Shown: positions 21,671-34,557, counted from the first letter of the stretch. The stretch is 64,000 nt of DNA from Rutidosis leptorrhynchoides (GCF_046630445.1 NC_092338.1:340093001-340157000), one strand, 5' to 3'. The notes: generated from the letters alone by a model not told the origin. A program made the numbers and translations.

Positions 21671-23098
21671 AGGTTACCATGTCTTGGTACCCATATCCTA
21701 CCAGCAAAATACAGGGTTCCATCGGCTTTTACTTCAAGCTGTTTTTCTAACCCTCTGCTCATTTCACCTTTTTCATTTTCTTCTTTTAAAGCCTTTAACT
21801 ATGCTGCTTGTATTTGCTTTGTGAGATCAGTACGAATTGTAATATTCAAAGCTCGGACCCTAAGAGGTTTTACTCTTTCTTTCCGACTTAGGGCATCAGC
21901 TACAACATTAGCCTTTCTGGGGTGGTAACGGATTTCACAATCGTAATCGTTTAACAACTCTACCCAGTGACATTGTCTCATATTGAGTTGGCTTTGATCA
22001 AAAATATGCTGGAGACTCTTATGGTCGGTGTACACTGTACACTTGGTGCCATATAGATAGTGTCTCCATATTTTGAGTGCAAAAACTACTTCTCCAAGTT
22101 CCAAATCGTGCGTCGTATAGTTCTTTTCATGAATTTTTAGTTGTCGTGAGGCATATGCGATAACTTTTGTGCGTTGCATTAATACACATCCTAAACCTTG
22201 GCGCGAAGTGTCACAATAGATCACGAAATCATCATTTCCTTCTGGTAATGACAAAATAGGTGCAGACGTTAACTTCTTCTTTAATAACTGGAATGAGGAT
22301 TCCTGTTCCGTGGACCAATCATACTTCTTTCCCTTTTGAGTCAATGCAGTTAAGGGTTTGGCGATTCTAGAGAAATCTTGAATGAATCTTCGGTAGTAAC
22401 CAGCAAGACCTAAGAATTGGCGGATTTGTGTTGGAGTCTTCGGTGTTTCCCATTTACTAATGGCTTCGATCTTGGCAGGGTCAACTTTAATTCCATGTTT
22501 ACTGACAACATGGCCCAAAAATTGTACTTCTTGTAACCAGAAATCACACTTCGAAAATTTTGCGTACAATTCTTCTTTCTTGAGTATCTCTAGTACCAGT
22601 CTTAAGTGTTGCTCATGTTCTTCCTTGTTCTTCGACTAAAACAATATGTCGTCGATAAAACAATGACAAATTTGTCTAAATACGGTCTACAGATGTGATT
22701 CATTAGATCCATAAATTCTGCTGGAGCATTAGTCAATCCAAAAGGCATGACTAAAAATTTATAGTGACCGTAACGGGTTCTGAACGCGGTTTTAGGAACA
22801 TCTTCTTACTTCACTCTCAGCTGATGATATCCGGAGCGTAGATCAATCTTAGAATAAATACTTGATCCTTGCAATTGATCAAACAAATCATCAATCCTCG
22901 GTAATGGGTACCGATTCTTGATCGTTAATTTGTTTAATTCTCGGTAATCTATGCACATTCTCATAGATCCATCCTTCTTCTTGACGAACAGAATAGGAGC
23001 ACCCCAAGGTGAAAAACGGGGACGAATAAATCCATGGTCTGATAATTCTTGCAACTGGTCTTGTAATTCTTGCATTTCTGAAGGTGCAAGTCTATATG
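21671..23098 (-). pseudogene. pol: pol pseudogene of element A (RT-RNase H)
   Basis: Reverse transcriptase begins near 23075 with the [20 protein letters not shown] and [13 protein letters not shown] segments. A GAA-to-TAA stop at about 22804 and a one-base loss in an A run near 22650, relative to copy B, break the frame. The thumb and RNase H part is readable at 22569-21799 ([43 protein letters not shown]). The usual RNase H aspartate of CDAS is retained but the motif reads CDTS. Coding homology stops at 21671, where LTR E begins, before the integrase domain. Confidence 0.85.
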
Positions 23099-23140
23099 CG
23101 GCTCCTGGTACGAGATGTTTCTTGTAATTCTTGCATTCCT

Positions 23141-24216
23141 GGTATGTGCTTCACTGGTACTAACATTAAATGCCCTCCCACGTGTGGGTTCTTTGTTCTT
23201 CTCCTTATCAGGGCATTGATTTATAAAGTGACCAGACTTCCCGCATCCAAAACATTTCTTGACATCGGTCGGTTTTGTCTTTACTTCAGAAACGATGGCA
23301 TAACAATCTTTCGCCACATGTCCTTTCTTGTTGCACTTATCACAGACCACTTGGTGATAACCTGCATGATGTGTGTAACATATTTTGCAGAACGGATGGG
23401 GTCCCTTATAGTTTGGACTTGCATTTGCCCCATCTTGTTTACCTTTAAAAGTTTCTTGTTTCTTCAGGTGAGTACTTTTGCCCTTATAGTCTTCCCATTT
23501 CCTCTTTCCTTCAGTTGTCTTGACTTCGGCAATTGGTGCCTTAATCAAACTCTCTGTAATCTGGTCCATGAGTTGGTGTGCCATTGTCATGGCTTCCTGC
23601 ATCGTATTCAGTTTGGACGATGTAACATTTCCTTTGATATTGATCGATAAACCGTCAATATACATTTCTATCTTTCGTTTCTCGTTTGGCACCAATTCGG
23701 GACACAATAAGGCTAGTTCCATCAAACACTTTTCATAGTTATTGAGATTCGCACCGAAAACCTTCAGATTACGTAACTCAGATTCCATTTTTCTGATCTC
23801 GTTTCGAGGACAGTACTCCTCGATTAGCATCTTTTTCAGTTCTTCCCAAGAGATATCATATGCCGTATCTACTGCTTCTGCTTTAGCATAATTGTTTACC
23901 AAGTAAGTGCACCGTCTTGCAACGTGCACGAAACATACTTTGACTTGTCTCCGTCCGCACAATTACTGATTTTGAAAACGGACTCCATCTTTTCAAACCA
24001 TAAGGTTAGACCGACTGGTCCCTCAGTTCCACTAAACGTCTGTGGTTTGCATCCTTGAAAAGTTTTGTATGAGCATCCGTTTCGTGAGTTTGTGTTTACG
24101 GCTGCTGCTTTGGCTGCTGCTTCGGCTGTTGCTTTTGCTGCCTCAGCTGCAGCAATTCTTTCATTCACACATTTCTCGACTAGTTCCTCAAACTCAGCAT
24201 CCGACATTTGAGACAT
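23141..24216 (-). pseudogene. gag: gag pseudogene of element A
   Basis: The start MSQMSDAEFEELVEKCVNER and an alanine-rich helix are intact. A one-base deletion near 23900, relative to copy B, breaks the frame. The capsid domain continues in the next frame (YCPRNEIRKMESELRNLKVFG). Zinc knuckles CDKCNKKGHVAKDC and CFGCGKSGHFINQC follow. The protease domain present in copy B is deleted directly after the [10 protein letters not shown] segment. Confidence 0.85.
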
Positions 24217-24667
24217 GTTTCTTCAATAAATACAACAGAGATAATTTAATCATATAGAATATTATAGGTAAAATGAGTTGTCAATAGTTAATCGTAGCAT
24301 ATTAATAATATGAACCAATTATTATAAAAGCCTTTTCTTCTTATTAGCATTTTATAATTATTTCTAGGGTATTACCTACCCGTTAAGTTCATACATAATA
24401 GCTAGTACAAGGAATTAACTACTAAAATTATAATAATATTCCACTATGAAAAATTATAGCGAGTTACTACGTTATTATGTAATAATAATAATAATAATAA
24501 GTAGTAATAATACAAATAATCATTCCATGCATTTATTATTAATAAACCAAAATAATACAATACCATACAATACTGATATTTTATATATGCTTATTTTACA
24601 CAACAAGATAGAGTAGCACACATAAGCAATAGAATAGCGCATGGAAGATTTATGGTTGCGAGGTCGT
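24217..24667 (-). other. Leader between 5' ORF and gag of element A
   Basis: Non-coding. It contains the conserved block GGGTATTACCTACCCGTTAA (plus strand, about 24369-24388), which can fold as GGGTA/TACCC around a five-base loop, and a short AAT microsatellite. The same block recurs at about 7477 in D and 47777 in B. Confidence 0.65.
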
Positions 24668-25369
24668 TTATTCAGAACTATCAGAAACTTCTTCCCATTT
24701 GGTTATCTCCGCTAATTGTTTATGTGTGCATGGTCCGACAGACATTCTAGCAGTGTATTTAATTTTTGGTTGGGGTTTTGAGGTACCCGTTGCCTCAGTG
24801 GGTTTAATAAAATAAGGGTGGTTACGGATCGAATGGTCCTGTTCCTTTTTAATAATTAAGGACTTTTTATTATTGTGGTTGTTTTTATTATCTATAGCAA
24901 GTTGGAATTTCTCTTTAGTGACTTCTTTTATTTCATTAGCGAAATCCTCTTCCTCACTGATCTCGTCTGATGACGAACTGTCTGAGTCATGTGTAGGAGA
25001 ATATGATGACGAACTGTCTGAATCATGTGTACGAGAATATGTACCGGTGGGCATGAACCGAAATCTGCCAGGCGTAATAAGTACAACCCGCCCGTTGGCG
25101 GTGTATCTGGCCCAATGTCCATGTTCGTTTAGAAATGGACGATCCTTGTTTACTCCAGGGATCATGGGTCCATGCCAACGATACTGTGGCTCCAGAAAAC
25201 TAAAGCTGGGTGGAGCTGGGATCTCCTCTGGGTTAACCTGAAGTTGAGATTCCCCAGCTAACACAATTTCTTCTTTAATATGTATTGGAAAGCTCTTTTC
25301 AGTTGTGGATAGAATAGATTCAGTGTCTGATTCCGAGTCGTACAAAATGATAGGATTAGAAGAAGTCAT
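24668..25369 (-). CDS. Extra 5' ORF of element A, unknown function
   Basis: An intact 233-codon frame about 190 bases after the primer-binding site and 450 bases before gag. The protein is acidic and serine-rich. It has DSESDTES near the start, a central QYRWHGPMIPGV segment, a short direct repeat (THDSDSSSS twice), an acidic stretch SDEISEEEDF, a Lys-rich region and a carboxyl end MSVGPCTHKQLAEITKWEEV. I do not recognise a family. Copy B has the same gene, broken. It remains open while gag and pol of the same copy are broken, which may be chance. Typical Tekay elements have no ORF here. Confidence 0.68.
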   Translation of the reverse strand: MTSSNPIILYDSESDTESILSTTEKSFPIHIKEEIVLAGESQLQVNPEEIPAPPSFSFLEPQYRWHGPMIPGVNKDRPFLNEHGHWARYTANGRVVLITPGRFRFMPTGTYSRTHDSDSSSSYSPTHDSDSSSSDEISEEEDFANEIKEVTKEKFQLAIDNKNNHNNKKSLIIKKEQDHSIRNHPYFIKPTEATGTSKPQPKIKYTARMSVGPCTHKQLAEITKWEEVSDSSE

Positions 25370-25463
25370 CTATCACATAATTGAAACAACAATTACGTTA
25401 GTATATAAATATATCACATATAATGTTTTTGACAAAATGATAAGCAAAAATCGGTAAAAACAG

Positions 25464-25560
25464 ATATGGTCATAGTCCAGACTCACTAATGCATACTAAC
25501 AATTACCAGTTAAACACATTAATGCAAATTCTGGTTCCCTATAACCTCAAGCTCGGATAC
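25464..25560 (-). promoter_or_regulatory. Conserved leader and interrupted primer-binding site of element A
   Basis: This is the counterpart of 8524-8623 in D. The primer-binding site is split by Athila-1: GCTCGGATAC ends at 25560 and resumes after the target duplication as CA at 42415-42416, two bases before the LTR. Rejoined it is a Met-tRNA type site with one mismatch. Confidence 0.82.
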
Positions 25561-27548
25561 TGATAATGCTAAAAACGAACATATATTTCATAGCATTATT
25601 CCTCAAGAAAGACAAGCTTTTAGTTGCAATTGTTCTATTTACAAGTGATATTCGTTTAAATAATAAAAGGTGAAGACAAAAGACAGATTCGACGAATTGA
25701 AGACGCAAACGACCAAAAAGCTCAAAAGTACAAAAGACAATCAAAAAGGTTCCAATTATTGATAAGAAACGTCTCGAAATCACAAGAGTACAAGATTCAA
25801 AATGCAAAGTACAAGATATTAAATTGTACGCAAGGACGTTCGAAAATCCGGAACCGGGACCAGAGTCAATTCTTAACGCTCGACGCAACGGACTAAAAAT
25901 TACAAGTTAACTATATATATAAATATAATATAATATATAATTAATTATATTAATTATATATATATTATATATATATATATTTAAAACCGTCGGCAGCAGG
26001 AAACTCCAAGGGTGTAAACTGTAAATACCTCTCCGCGACTCGCGGAGTTTTAAGGGTATTTGGCCGCGAGTCGCGGAGCCCCAAAAATCAAGTCTGGCTA
26101 TAAATCAACCCGAATTCTGATCAAAATCATCATCATTTTTTCTTCTCATTCATACGAAGTAATATATATTTATATTTATAATTTATATTTTAATTTTAAT
26201 TATAATTCTAATAATAAGGGTATGTTAGCGAATGTTGTAAGGGTGTAAGTCGAAATTCTGTCCGTGTAACGCTACGCTATTTTTAATCATTGTAAGTTAT
26301 GTTCAACCTTTTTATATTAATGTCTCGTAGCTAAGTTATTATTATGCTTATTTAAAACGAAGTAATCATGATGTTGGGCTAATTACTAAAATTGGGTAAT
26401 TGGGCTTTGTACCATAATTGGGGTTTGGATAAAAGAACGACACTTGTGGAAACTAGGCTATGGGCTATTAATGGGCTTTATATTTGTTTAACTAAATGAA
26501 AGTTTGTTAATGTTAATATAAAGATTTACAATTGGGCGTCCCTATAAATTACCATATACACTCGATCGGACACGATGGGCGGGGTATTTATATGTACGAA
26601 TAATCGTTCATTTAACCGGACACGGGAATGGATTAATAGCCACTAGAATAATTAAAACAGGGGTGAAATTACATTCAAGGGTAATTGGTGTAATTGTTAA
26701 CAAAGTAGTAAAACCTTGGTTTACACGCAGTCGATAACCTGGTGTATTCATTAAACAAAGTATTAAAACCTTGTTACAATTCGAATCCCCAATTAGTTGG
26801 AATATTTATCTTCGGGTATAATAATAATTTGACAAGGACACTTGCAATTTATATTTATGACTGATGGACTGTTATGGACAAAAACCAGACGGACATATTG
26901 AATAATCCAGGACAAAGGACAATTAACCCATGGGCATAAAACTAAAATCAACACGTCAAACATCATGATTACGGAAGTTTAAATAAGCATAATTCTTTTA
27001 TTTCATATTTAATTTCCTTTATTTTATATTTAATTGCACTTCTAATTATCGCACTTTTATTTATTTTATTTTATCGCACTTTTAATTATCGTACTTTTTA
27101 ATTATCGCAATTTAATTTTATCGCATTTTTATTATTCGCAATTTCATTATCGTTATTTACTTTACGCTTTAATTTAAAGTCTTGTATTTATTTTATATTT
27201 TACATTAGGTTTTAACTGCGACTAAAGTTTTAAAATCGACAAACCGGTCATTAAACGGTAAAAACCCCCCTTTATAATAATAATATTACTTATATATATA
27301 TATTTGTATTTTTATAAAAATAAACTAATATAGCGTTGAGCTTTGTTTAAAGATTTCCCTGTGGAACGAACCGGACTTACTAAAAACTACACTACTGTAC
27401 GATTAGGTACACTGCCTATAAGTGTTGTAGCAAGGTTTAAGTATATCCATTTTATAAATAAATAAATATCTTGTGTAAAATTGTATCGTATTTAATAGTT
27501 TTTCCTAGTAAAATAATAACTATTTTATATACACCTCGTTCGACATCA
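25561..27548 (+). repeat. Athila-1 5' LTR
   Basis: It is 1988 bp, TGATAATGCT to CGACATCA. Twin palindromes lie at 26031-26047 (CTCCGCGACTCGCGGAG) and 26064-26076 (CCGCGAGTCGCGG), followed 22 bp later by the TATA box CTATAAAT at 26098-26105. Transcription should start near 26130, giving a long R/U5 leader. Confidence 0.95.
26098..26105 (+). promoter_or_regulatory. TATA box of the Athila-1 5' LTR
   Basis: CTATAAAT lies at the same place relative to the twin palindromes as in the 3' LTR (40961) and in Athila-2 (16248, CTATAAAAG). Conservation between the diverged copies supports a core-promoter role. Confidence 0.7.
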
Positions 27549-27556
27549 AGTATTTT

Positions 27557-27574
27557 TGGCGCCGCTGCCGGGGA
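27557..27574 (+). promoter_or_regulatory. Athila-1 primer-binding site (Asp tRNA)
   Basis: TGGCGCCGCTGCCGGGGA lies 8 bases after the LTR. It matches the 3' end of plant Asp tRNA with about one difference, as is characteristic for the Athila and Tat lineages. Confidence 0.92.
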
Positions 27575-28950
27575 ACATCTTAAAAGCCGGAAGCGCAACG
27601 CTAATATAAAAAAAAAAAACAAGATTTTTAGTTACTTTTATTAAAAATTTGCTTTTGTAGAAATACGTTTTAATTATTCAAAAATATAAAAAACAAAAAT
27701 ATAAGCATTTTTAAGATTTTGTTAAATATTTAAGTTTTATAAGTTTCTTTATTTTTATTTTAGTTTATAAAAATATAAGTTTTAATTTTAATATCTTTTA
27801 TTTAATTAAAAAAACAGAAAACAAAATAAAAAGAAAAAAAAAAATAAAAAGAAAAACGCGTAAAAAGACAAAGCTGTCAACTGAATTCCTGAACCCCGCG
27901 ACTTGCGGGGTTTTCCTCTTTATTTGCCGCGACTCGCGGAGACCCTCTGACACACGGACAAAAACCCTAATCACGGGTTATTTTTAATTATTATTATTAT
28001 TAAAACCTAAATATTATTATTATTATTAATTTTAGTTTTATTTTTACTTTTTACTTTATATTTATGTATTTTGTTTAATTAGTTTTATTAAAATTGTAAA
28101 ATTAATAGTTTATTAAATAAATAATATAAAATAATATTTTTATAAAAATTGTACTTTTTACAATTTTTTGTATATTTTTATATTTTGTACCTTTTTAATC
28201 GTTGTAGCGTAACTTTTGTATTTTTAGCTCATATTTAATTTTAAACTTAGTTTTAGCTATAGTTATTTTTACTCCTAGATTTTTAGGCTTTGCCGTAGAA
28301 TTCCTTAAGTGCTTTTTCTTTAGACTAAGATTTAGGTGCTTTAGAATTTTGCGACGCCTTTTTAAGTTTTAGTTTCTTTTTAAGTTATTTCCATTTGGGA
28401 TTTAGTTTTTCCTTGTAAGCTTTAATATTTTTAGACCTTTTACTATGTATCAATTATCATTCCAATTAGTAATTTCAATTTGCGATTATAATTTTAAGTT
28501 AGTTGTAGTAATAAGGTTAAATTAGTTAAGTATTTTTAAGTTTTTATAAGTTTCTTTTATTTTTCCGTCGTCCTTTATTTTTCAACCATTTTTTCTTTTT
28601 CGACCTTTTGCGACGAACTCTTTGTCTTTCTTAATTCTCGCCATTCTAGTTTTTAGGACTTAGAATTTTATTCTACTTCTTATCTAAATTTCTTAAAATT
28701 ACGAAAATTTATTTTGAGTGGTTAAATTAATAGACATCAAAATTTTCTGGTTCGTAGTAATAGTTGGATTTGTACGTGGACCGGGTTATTGGAGCCAAAC
28801 AGTCCTCAATTATATTGAGACCAAACGAATCCTGCCCCTCTGCTGCATCTTTTGGCTATTCGAAACGTGGGCAAAATCAGAAAAGTCTATTGATTGGATA
28901 ACTTATTATAATTTTTCTTTCCTTTTTAAAACTAATAAGATATTCAGTGA
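27575..28950 (+). other. Athila-1 5' leader
   Basis: Non-coding and very AT-rich except for twin GC palindromes at 27894-27910 (CCCCGCGACTTGCGGGG) and 27927-27939. A 93-codon frame at 28718-28999 overlaps the start of gag-pol, has no recognisable features and is probably not a gene. Confidence 0.7.
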
Positions 28951-31900
28951 ATGCACCGAGCAAGACGTTCACCACCTTTTGTACGTTCACCACCTGTAAC
29001 TCGATCAAGACATCGTTTAACAAATATAACCGCCGTTGATTTTTCTTTAGAATCGTCATCCAGTCGACCAAGTACTTCAGTTCAAAATACCGATAATCCA
29101 TTTTTTGAACCCGACCTCACAATTGAGAATACAGAAAATATTCAGGAACGGTTCATAGATCCTGAACCATTAAACTTTCCTCCGGAACCACCAATCATTC
29201 AAACAGAGATTGTTGAGGAACGAACTATTAAATCAGAATCATTTAGTGATACCGAGTCAACAAATTCAATTATGGAGAATCTGGAACCTTTAAGTATGGA
29301 AGACCGAATGAGAGCTAAACGCACTGGCCAAGGTCACGCAATTACTCATCCAGACATTAATGCGCCAGATTATGAAATCAAAGGACAAATTCTACACATG
29401 GTGACTAATCAATGCCAATTTAGTGGTGCGCCGAAGGAAGATCCAAATGAACATCTACGTACCTTTAATAGGATCTGCACACTATTTAAAATACGAGAAG
29501 TGGAGGATGAACAAATATATCTCATGTTATTTCCCTGGACTTTAAAGGGAGAAGCCAAAGATTGGTTGGAATCGTTACCTGAAGGGGCGATCGATACATG
29601 GGACGTTTTAATTGACAAATTTCTTAAACAATTCTTTCCTGCATCTAAAGCCGTAAGACTTCAAGCAGAAATTGTTACGTTCACACAGAAGTCAAATGAA
29701 ACTCTATATGAGGCGTGGACAAGATATGGAAAGTTGTTAAGAGGATGTCCGCAACATGGTTTAGACACCTGTCAAATAGTACAAATATTCTACCAAGGAT
29801 GCGACATCACTACAAGGAAAGACATAGATATAGCAGCTGGTGGTTCGATTATGAAGAAAACCGAAACTGATGCTTACAAAATTATTGATAACACTGCTTC
29901 CCACTCACATGAGTGGCACCAAGAAAAAGATATCATTAGATCATCTAAAGCAGCTAGAGCTGATTCTAGCCATGACTTAGATTCCATTTCCGCAAAGATA
30001 GATGCTTTCGAGAGACGAATGGAAAAGATGACTAAAGATATTCATGCTATACGAATTAGTTGTGAGCAGTGTGGAGGACCACATTTGACAAAAGATTGTC
30101 TCAATATTGAATTAACAATGGAACAAAGAGAGAATATTTCATACATAAACCAAAGGCCTGGAAATAATTATCAGAATAATTATCAACCGCCAAGACCGAT
30201 TTACAATCAAAACCAGAATTATAACCGAAATATTCCATACAACAACCAACAAGGTCCTAGCAATCAACAAGTATCCAATAATACTTATAATCAGCAAAGA
30301 CCAAATTTTCAAAACAAACCACCACAACAAACCGATGATAAAAAGCCGAATTTAGAAGATATGATGACGAAGCTAGTTGAAACTCAAACGCAGTTTTTCA
30401 CATCTCAAAAACAAACCAATGAACAAAATGCTCAAGCATTTAGAAATCAACAAGCTTCTATTCAAAATCTAGAACAAGAAGTAAGTAACCTAGCAAGGTT
30501 AATAGGTGAAAGAAAACCGGGAAGTTTACCTAGCGATACAAATACTAACCCCCGGAATGAAACAGCTAAAGCTATTACCACAAGAAGTGGTACAACACTT
30601 AAACCACCTGAAATACCTGTAACTTCTGATGAAACTATTCCTACTACACAAGAACCACAACCTGATCAAGATAAGGAAAAAGAACCGGTAGTTGAAAAGG
30701 TTAATGAAGATAACACAGTTAAGGATAAACCTTATGTTAAACCATACCAACCACCACTTCCTTATCCGAGTAAAATGAAGAAGGAAAAACTTGAAGCCGA
30801 GCAATCCAAATTCTTGGATATGTTTAAACAGATAAATGTAAATCTTCCTTTCATTGATGTGATTTCAGGAATGCCAAGATATGCTAAATTCTTGAAAGAT
30901 CTAATCACGAATAGAAAGAAAATGGAAGAACTCTCGGCTGTTACTATGAATGCTAATTGTTCAGCAGTGCTGTTGAATAAGATACCAGAAAAACTATCTG
31001 ATCCAAGAAGTTTCACAATTCCATGTTTTCTGGGTAGTCTTAGTTCAATAGAAGCATTGGCTGATTTAGGTGCTAGTATAAATCTAATGCCGTATTCACT
31101 ATACGCTAAACTAGACCTTGGAGAATTGAAACCAACCAGAATAAGCATACAACTAGCCGATCGATCAATAAAATATCCTAGAGGGATAATGGAGAACATG
31201 CTAGTTAAAGTTGGTACTTTAGTATTTCCAGTAGATTTTGTTGTTTTAGACATGGAAGAAGATTCTCAAGTTCCTCTCATATTAGGAAGACCATTCTTAA
31301 ACACGGCTAAAGCAATGATAGACGTGTTCGGTAAGAAACTGACCCTAAGTATAGAGGATGAGAGTGTTACCTTTTCAGTTGATAGAGCAATGCAACAACC
31401 ACAATCTGCAGATGATACATGTTATTATATTCAAACTATAGATGCACATGCAGAATTATTAGAAGAATTTCCAGAATTACAAGGAACAGGAGAATGTTCT
31501 TTAGGAGAAAGTAATGAACCAATTGATGAAGCCGAAATGTTAGCTACACTTATAGCTAATGGATATGAACCAACAACAGAAGAAATTCAAATGCTAAAAG
31601 AAGAAGACAGATATCGATATAAATCATCGATAGAAGAACCTCCGAAATTAGAGTTAAAGCCACTTCCAAACCATTTGGAATACGCTTATTTACATGGTGA
31701 ATCTGAATTACCTGTAATAATATCATCTTCTCTTACTGAAAATGAGAAATCACAACTCATTTCTGTGTTGAAAGCTCATAAACCAGCCATTGCATGGAAG
31801 ATTCATGATATTAAAGGAATAAGTCCTTCGTATTGCACACATAAAATCCTTATGGAAGAAGGTCATAAAACGTATGTGCAACGCCAACGAAGACTAAATC

Positions 31901-34557
31901 CTAATATGCAAGATGTAGTTAAGAAAGAGATTATTAAACTGCTAGATGCAGGTTTGATATATCCAATTTCTGATAGTCCATGGGTAAGCCCAGTTCAATG
32001 CGTGCCTAAGAAGGGTGGCATGACTGTCATCACAAATGAGAAAAATGAGCTTATTCCTACTAGGACTGTAACAGGATGGCGTGTATGTATTGATTATAGA
32101 AAATTAAATGACGCCACCAGAAAAGATCACTTTCCCTTACCTTTCATAGATCAAATGTTGGAAAGATTAGCCGGAAATAGTTACTATTGTTTTCTAGATG
32201 GATTTTCCGGATATTTTCAAATTCCAATAGCACCCGAAGATCAAGAGAAAACCACATTCACGTGCCCTTATGGTACTTTTGCTTACAAAAGAATGCCATT
32301 TGGACTTTGCAACGCCCCTGCAACCTTTCAAAGGTGTATGATGGCGATTTTTCACGACATGATAGAAGAATGCATGGAAGTATTCATGGATGACTTTTCA
32401 GTCTTCGGGGATACATTTAAATCATGTCTAGTTAATCTGGAACGAATGCTAATTAGATGCGAAAAATCAAATCTAGTACTTAATTGGGAGAAATGCCATT
32501 TCATGGTTAAAGAAGGCATCGTTCTTGGACATAAAATTTCAAAAGAAGGAATTGAAGTGGATAGAGCTAAAGTAGATGTAATTGCTAAACTTCCACATCC
32601 CACCAATGTTAGAGGAGTTAGGAGTTTTCTAGGGCATGCCGGTTTTTACCGACGTTTCATAAAAGATTTTTCTAAAATTGCCACTCCTATGAATAAACTC
32701 CTAGAAAAGGATGCGCCATTCATCTTTTCAGATGAATGTATCAAATCTTTTAATATTCTTAAAGAAAAACTCACTAATGCGCCGATCATGATAACACCAA
32801 ATTGGAATCTACCATTTGAACTAATGTGCGATGCAAGTGATTTTGCAATGGGAGCCGTTTTAGGACAAAGGATTGAAAAACGATTTCAACCTATATATTA
32901 TGCTAGTAAGACATTACAAGGAGCACAAACGAACTATACAACTACTGAAAAAGAACTCCTTGCTATTGTCTTTGCTTTTGACAAATTTCGATCATATCTC
33001 GTTCTAGCAAAAACGGTGGTCTATACCGACCATTCTGCTCTTAGATACCTATTTTCAAAACAAGATGCTAAACCAAGATTAATCCGTTGGATCTTACTCT
33101 TACAAGAGTTTGATATTGAAATCCGAGATAAAAAAGGAGCAGAAAATCTCGCCGCTGATCATCTTTCTCGTCTTGAAAATCCCGAATTAGAAGTTCTGAA
33201 TGAATCGGCCATACAATACAACTTTCCTGATGAATATCTATTGAAGATAGATTATAAAGAAATCCCATGGTTTGCAGACTATGCAAACTACTTAGTTTGT
33301 GGATTCCTTGAAAAAGGATTATCGTACCAAAGACGAAAGAAATTCTTCAGTGATATAAAACACTATTTCTGGGAAGATCCACATCTGTTTAAAAGTTGTC
33401 CCGATGGAATAATACGCCGATGTGTATTTGGAGATGAAGCTAGTAAAATATTAAACCATTGTCACACAGGACCAACAGGAGGGCATTATGGGCCTCAACT
33501 AACAGCAAGAAAAGTTTATGAAGCTGGATTCTATTGGCCTACAATTTACAAAGACGCACACCTTCTTTGCAAATCCTGTGATGCATGTCAAAGGGCCGGA
33601 AGAATAAGTCAACGTGATGAAATGCCACAAAATGTCATCCAAGTATGTGAAGTATTTGACATTTGGGGTATTGACTTTATGGGTCCATTTCCAAAATCTC
33701 ATAATAATCTATATATACTCGTAGCCATTGATTATGTATCTAAATGGGCGGAAGCACAAGCTCTCCCAACTAACGATGCACGAGTTGTAGTCAACTTTTT
33801 AAAACGTCTTTTTGCAAGGTTTGGAACACCGAAAGCTTTAATAAGTGATCGGGGTACTCATTTCTGTAATAATCAACTTGAGAAAGTTCTTAAAAGATAT
33901 GGAGTAACTCATAAAATCTCCACCGCATATCATCCACAAACAAGTGGACAAGTTGAAAATACAAACCGAGCTTTAAAACGTATTCTAGAGAAAACCGTAG
34001 GATCAAATCCGAAGGAATGGTCCATTAAATTGGAGGATGCACTCTGGGCTTTTAGAACAGCCTACAAAACTCCAATTGGAACCACACCTTTTAGACTTGT
34101 TTATGGAAAAGCATGTCATCTTCCAGTAGAAATTGAACACAAAGCATTTTGGGCTTTGAAGACATGTAATCTTGATTTACAAGAAGCCGGACGTCTACGA
34201 TTAAGTCAACTAAACGAATTAGAAGAATTAAGACATGAAGCATACGAAAATTCGTTAATCTATAAAGAAAGAACGAAGAAATGGCATGATAAAAGAATCA
34301 GAAGTTCAAAAGAATTCAAAGAAGGAGACAGAGTTCTTCTTTTCAATTCACGATTCAAGCTATTTCCTGGAAAATTGAAATCAAGATGGTCTGGACCATT
34401 CATAGTCAAAAGAGTTTTCCCATACGGAACGATAGAATTAATAAATTCAAATGGGATTGAATTTAAAGTTAATGGTCACAGAGTTAAACATTACATACAG
34501 GGTCCGATGGAAGTCGACAACGAAGTTAATCACAATTTCGATACCACAGCTAACTAA
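28951..34557 (+). CDS. gag-pol: Athila gag-pol polyprotein
   Basis: A single uninterrupted frame of 1868 residues. The Gag capsid domain lies at about 150-290 ([12 protein letters not shown]), with one zinc knuckle C371-C374-H378-C383. A Gln/Asn-rich linker follows. The aspartic protease has D705 in DLGAS. Reverse transcriptase has FMDD at 1145-1148 and RNase H has D1294 in CDASDF. Integrase has the HHCC zinc domain ([19 protein letters not shown]), then the triad D1575, D1633 and E1669 with 35 residues between the last two. There is no chromodomain, as expected for Athila. All catalytic residues I can check are present, so the product may be functional. Gag and Pol share one frame, so their ratio must be set after translation or by RNA processing. 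The ATG at 28951 is the first that opens the frame. Confidence 0.95.
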   Translation: MHRARRSPPFVRSPPVTRSRHRLTNITAVDFSLESSSSRPSTSVQNTDNPFFEPDLTIENTENIQERFIDPEPLNFPPEPPIIQTEIVEERTIKSESFSDTESTNSIMENLEPLSMEDRMRAKRTGQGHAITHPDINAPDYEIKGQILHMVTNQCQFSGAPKEDPNEHLRTFNRICTLFKIREVEDEQIYLMLFPWTLKGEAKDWLESLPEGAIDTWDVLIDKFLKQFFPASKAVRLQAEIVTFTQKSNETLYEAWTRYGKLLRGCPQHGLDTCQIVQIFYQGCDITTRKDIDIAAGGSIMKKTETDAYKIIDNTASHSHEWHQEKDIIRSSKAARADSSHDLDSISAKIDAFERRMEKMTKDIHAIRISCEQCGGPHLTKDCLNIELTMEQRENISYINQRPGNNYQNNYQPPRPIYNQNQNYNRNIPYNNQQGPSNQQVSNNTYNQQRPNFQNKPPQQTDDKKPNLEDMMTKLVETQTQFFTSQKQTNEQNAQAFRNQQASIQNLEQEVSNLARLIGERKPGSLPSDTNTNPRNETAKAITTRSGTTLKPPEIPVTSDETIPTTQEPQPDQDKEKEPVVEKVNEDNTVKDKPYVKPYQPPLPYPSKMKKEKLEAEQSKFLDMFKQINVNLPFIDVISGMPRYAKFLKDLITNRKKMEELSAVTMNANCSAVLLNKIPEKLSDPRSFTIPCFLGSLSSIEALADLGASINLMPYSLYAKLDLGELKPTRISIQLADRSIKYPRGIMENMLVKVGTLVFPVDFVVLDMEEDSQVPLILGRPFLNTAKAMIDVFGKKLTLSIEDESVTFSVDRAMQQPQSADDTCYYIQTIDAHAELLEEFPELQGTGECSLGESNEPIDEAEMLATLIANGYEPTTEEIQMLKEEDRYRYKSSIEEPPKLELKPLPNHLEYAYLHGESELPVIISSSLTENEKSQLISVLKAHKPAIAWKIHDIKGISPSYCTHKILMEEGHKTYVQRQRRLNPNMQDVVKKEIIKLLDAGLIYPISDSPWVSPVQCVPKKGGMTVITNEKNELIPTRTVTGWRVCIDYRKLNDATRKDHFPLPFIDQMLERLAGNSYYCFLDGFSGYFQIPIAPEDQEKTTFTCPYGTFAYKRMPFGLCNAPATFQRCMMAIFHDMIEECMEVFMDDFSVFGDTFKSCLVNLERMLIRCEKSNLVLNWEKCHFMVKEGIVLGHKISKEGIEVDRAKVDVIAKLPHPTNVRGVRSFLGHAGFYRRFIKDFSKIATPMNKLLEKDAPFIFSDECIKSFNILKEKLTNAPIMITPNWNLPFELMCDASDFAMGAVLGQRIEKRFQPIYYASKTLQGAQTNYTTTEKELLAIVFAFDKFRSYLVLAKTVVYTDHSALRYLFSKQDAKPRLIRWILLLQEFDIEIRDKKGAENLAADHLSRLENPELEVLNESAIQYNFPDEYLLKIDYKEIPWFADYANYLVCGFLEKGLSYQRRKKFFSDIKHYFWEDPHLFKSCPDGIIRRCVFGDEASKILNHCHTGPTGGHYGPQLTARKVYEAGFYWPTIYKDAHLLCKSCDACQRAGRISQRDEMPQNVIQVCEVFDIWGIDFMGPFPKSHNNLYILVAIDYVSKWAEAQALPTNDARVVVNFLKRLFARFGTPKALISDRGTHFCNNQLEKVLKRYGVTHKISTAYHPQTSGQVENTNRALKRILEKTVGSNPKEWSIKLEDALWAFRTAYKTPIGTTPFRLVYGKACHLPVEIEHKAFWALKTCNLDLQEAGRLRLSQLNELEELRHEAYENSLIYKERTKKWHDKRIRSSKEFKEGDRVLLFNSRFKLFPGKLKSRWSGPFIVKRVFPYGTIELINSNGIEFKVNGHRVKHYIQGPMEVDNEVNHNFDTTAN

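Larger units (their letters stand above)
21671..25560 (-). mobile_element. Decayed internal region of Ty3 chromovirus A
   Basis: Minus-strand order is leader and interrupted primer-binding site, 5' ORF (25369-24668), gag (24216 downward), a gap where protease should be, then reverse transcriptase and RNase H to 21671. Integrase and the 3' LTR are missing. The protein motifs and the close relative C, which has a chromodomain, place it in the Tekay-type chromoviruses. Confidence 0.85.

Noticed and set aside
28718-28999. A 93-codon frame before gag-pol in Athila-1
   Set aside because: It overlaps the gag-pol start in another frame, is compositionally like the AT-rich leader and shows no motif.
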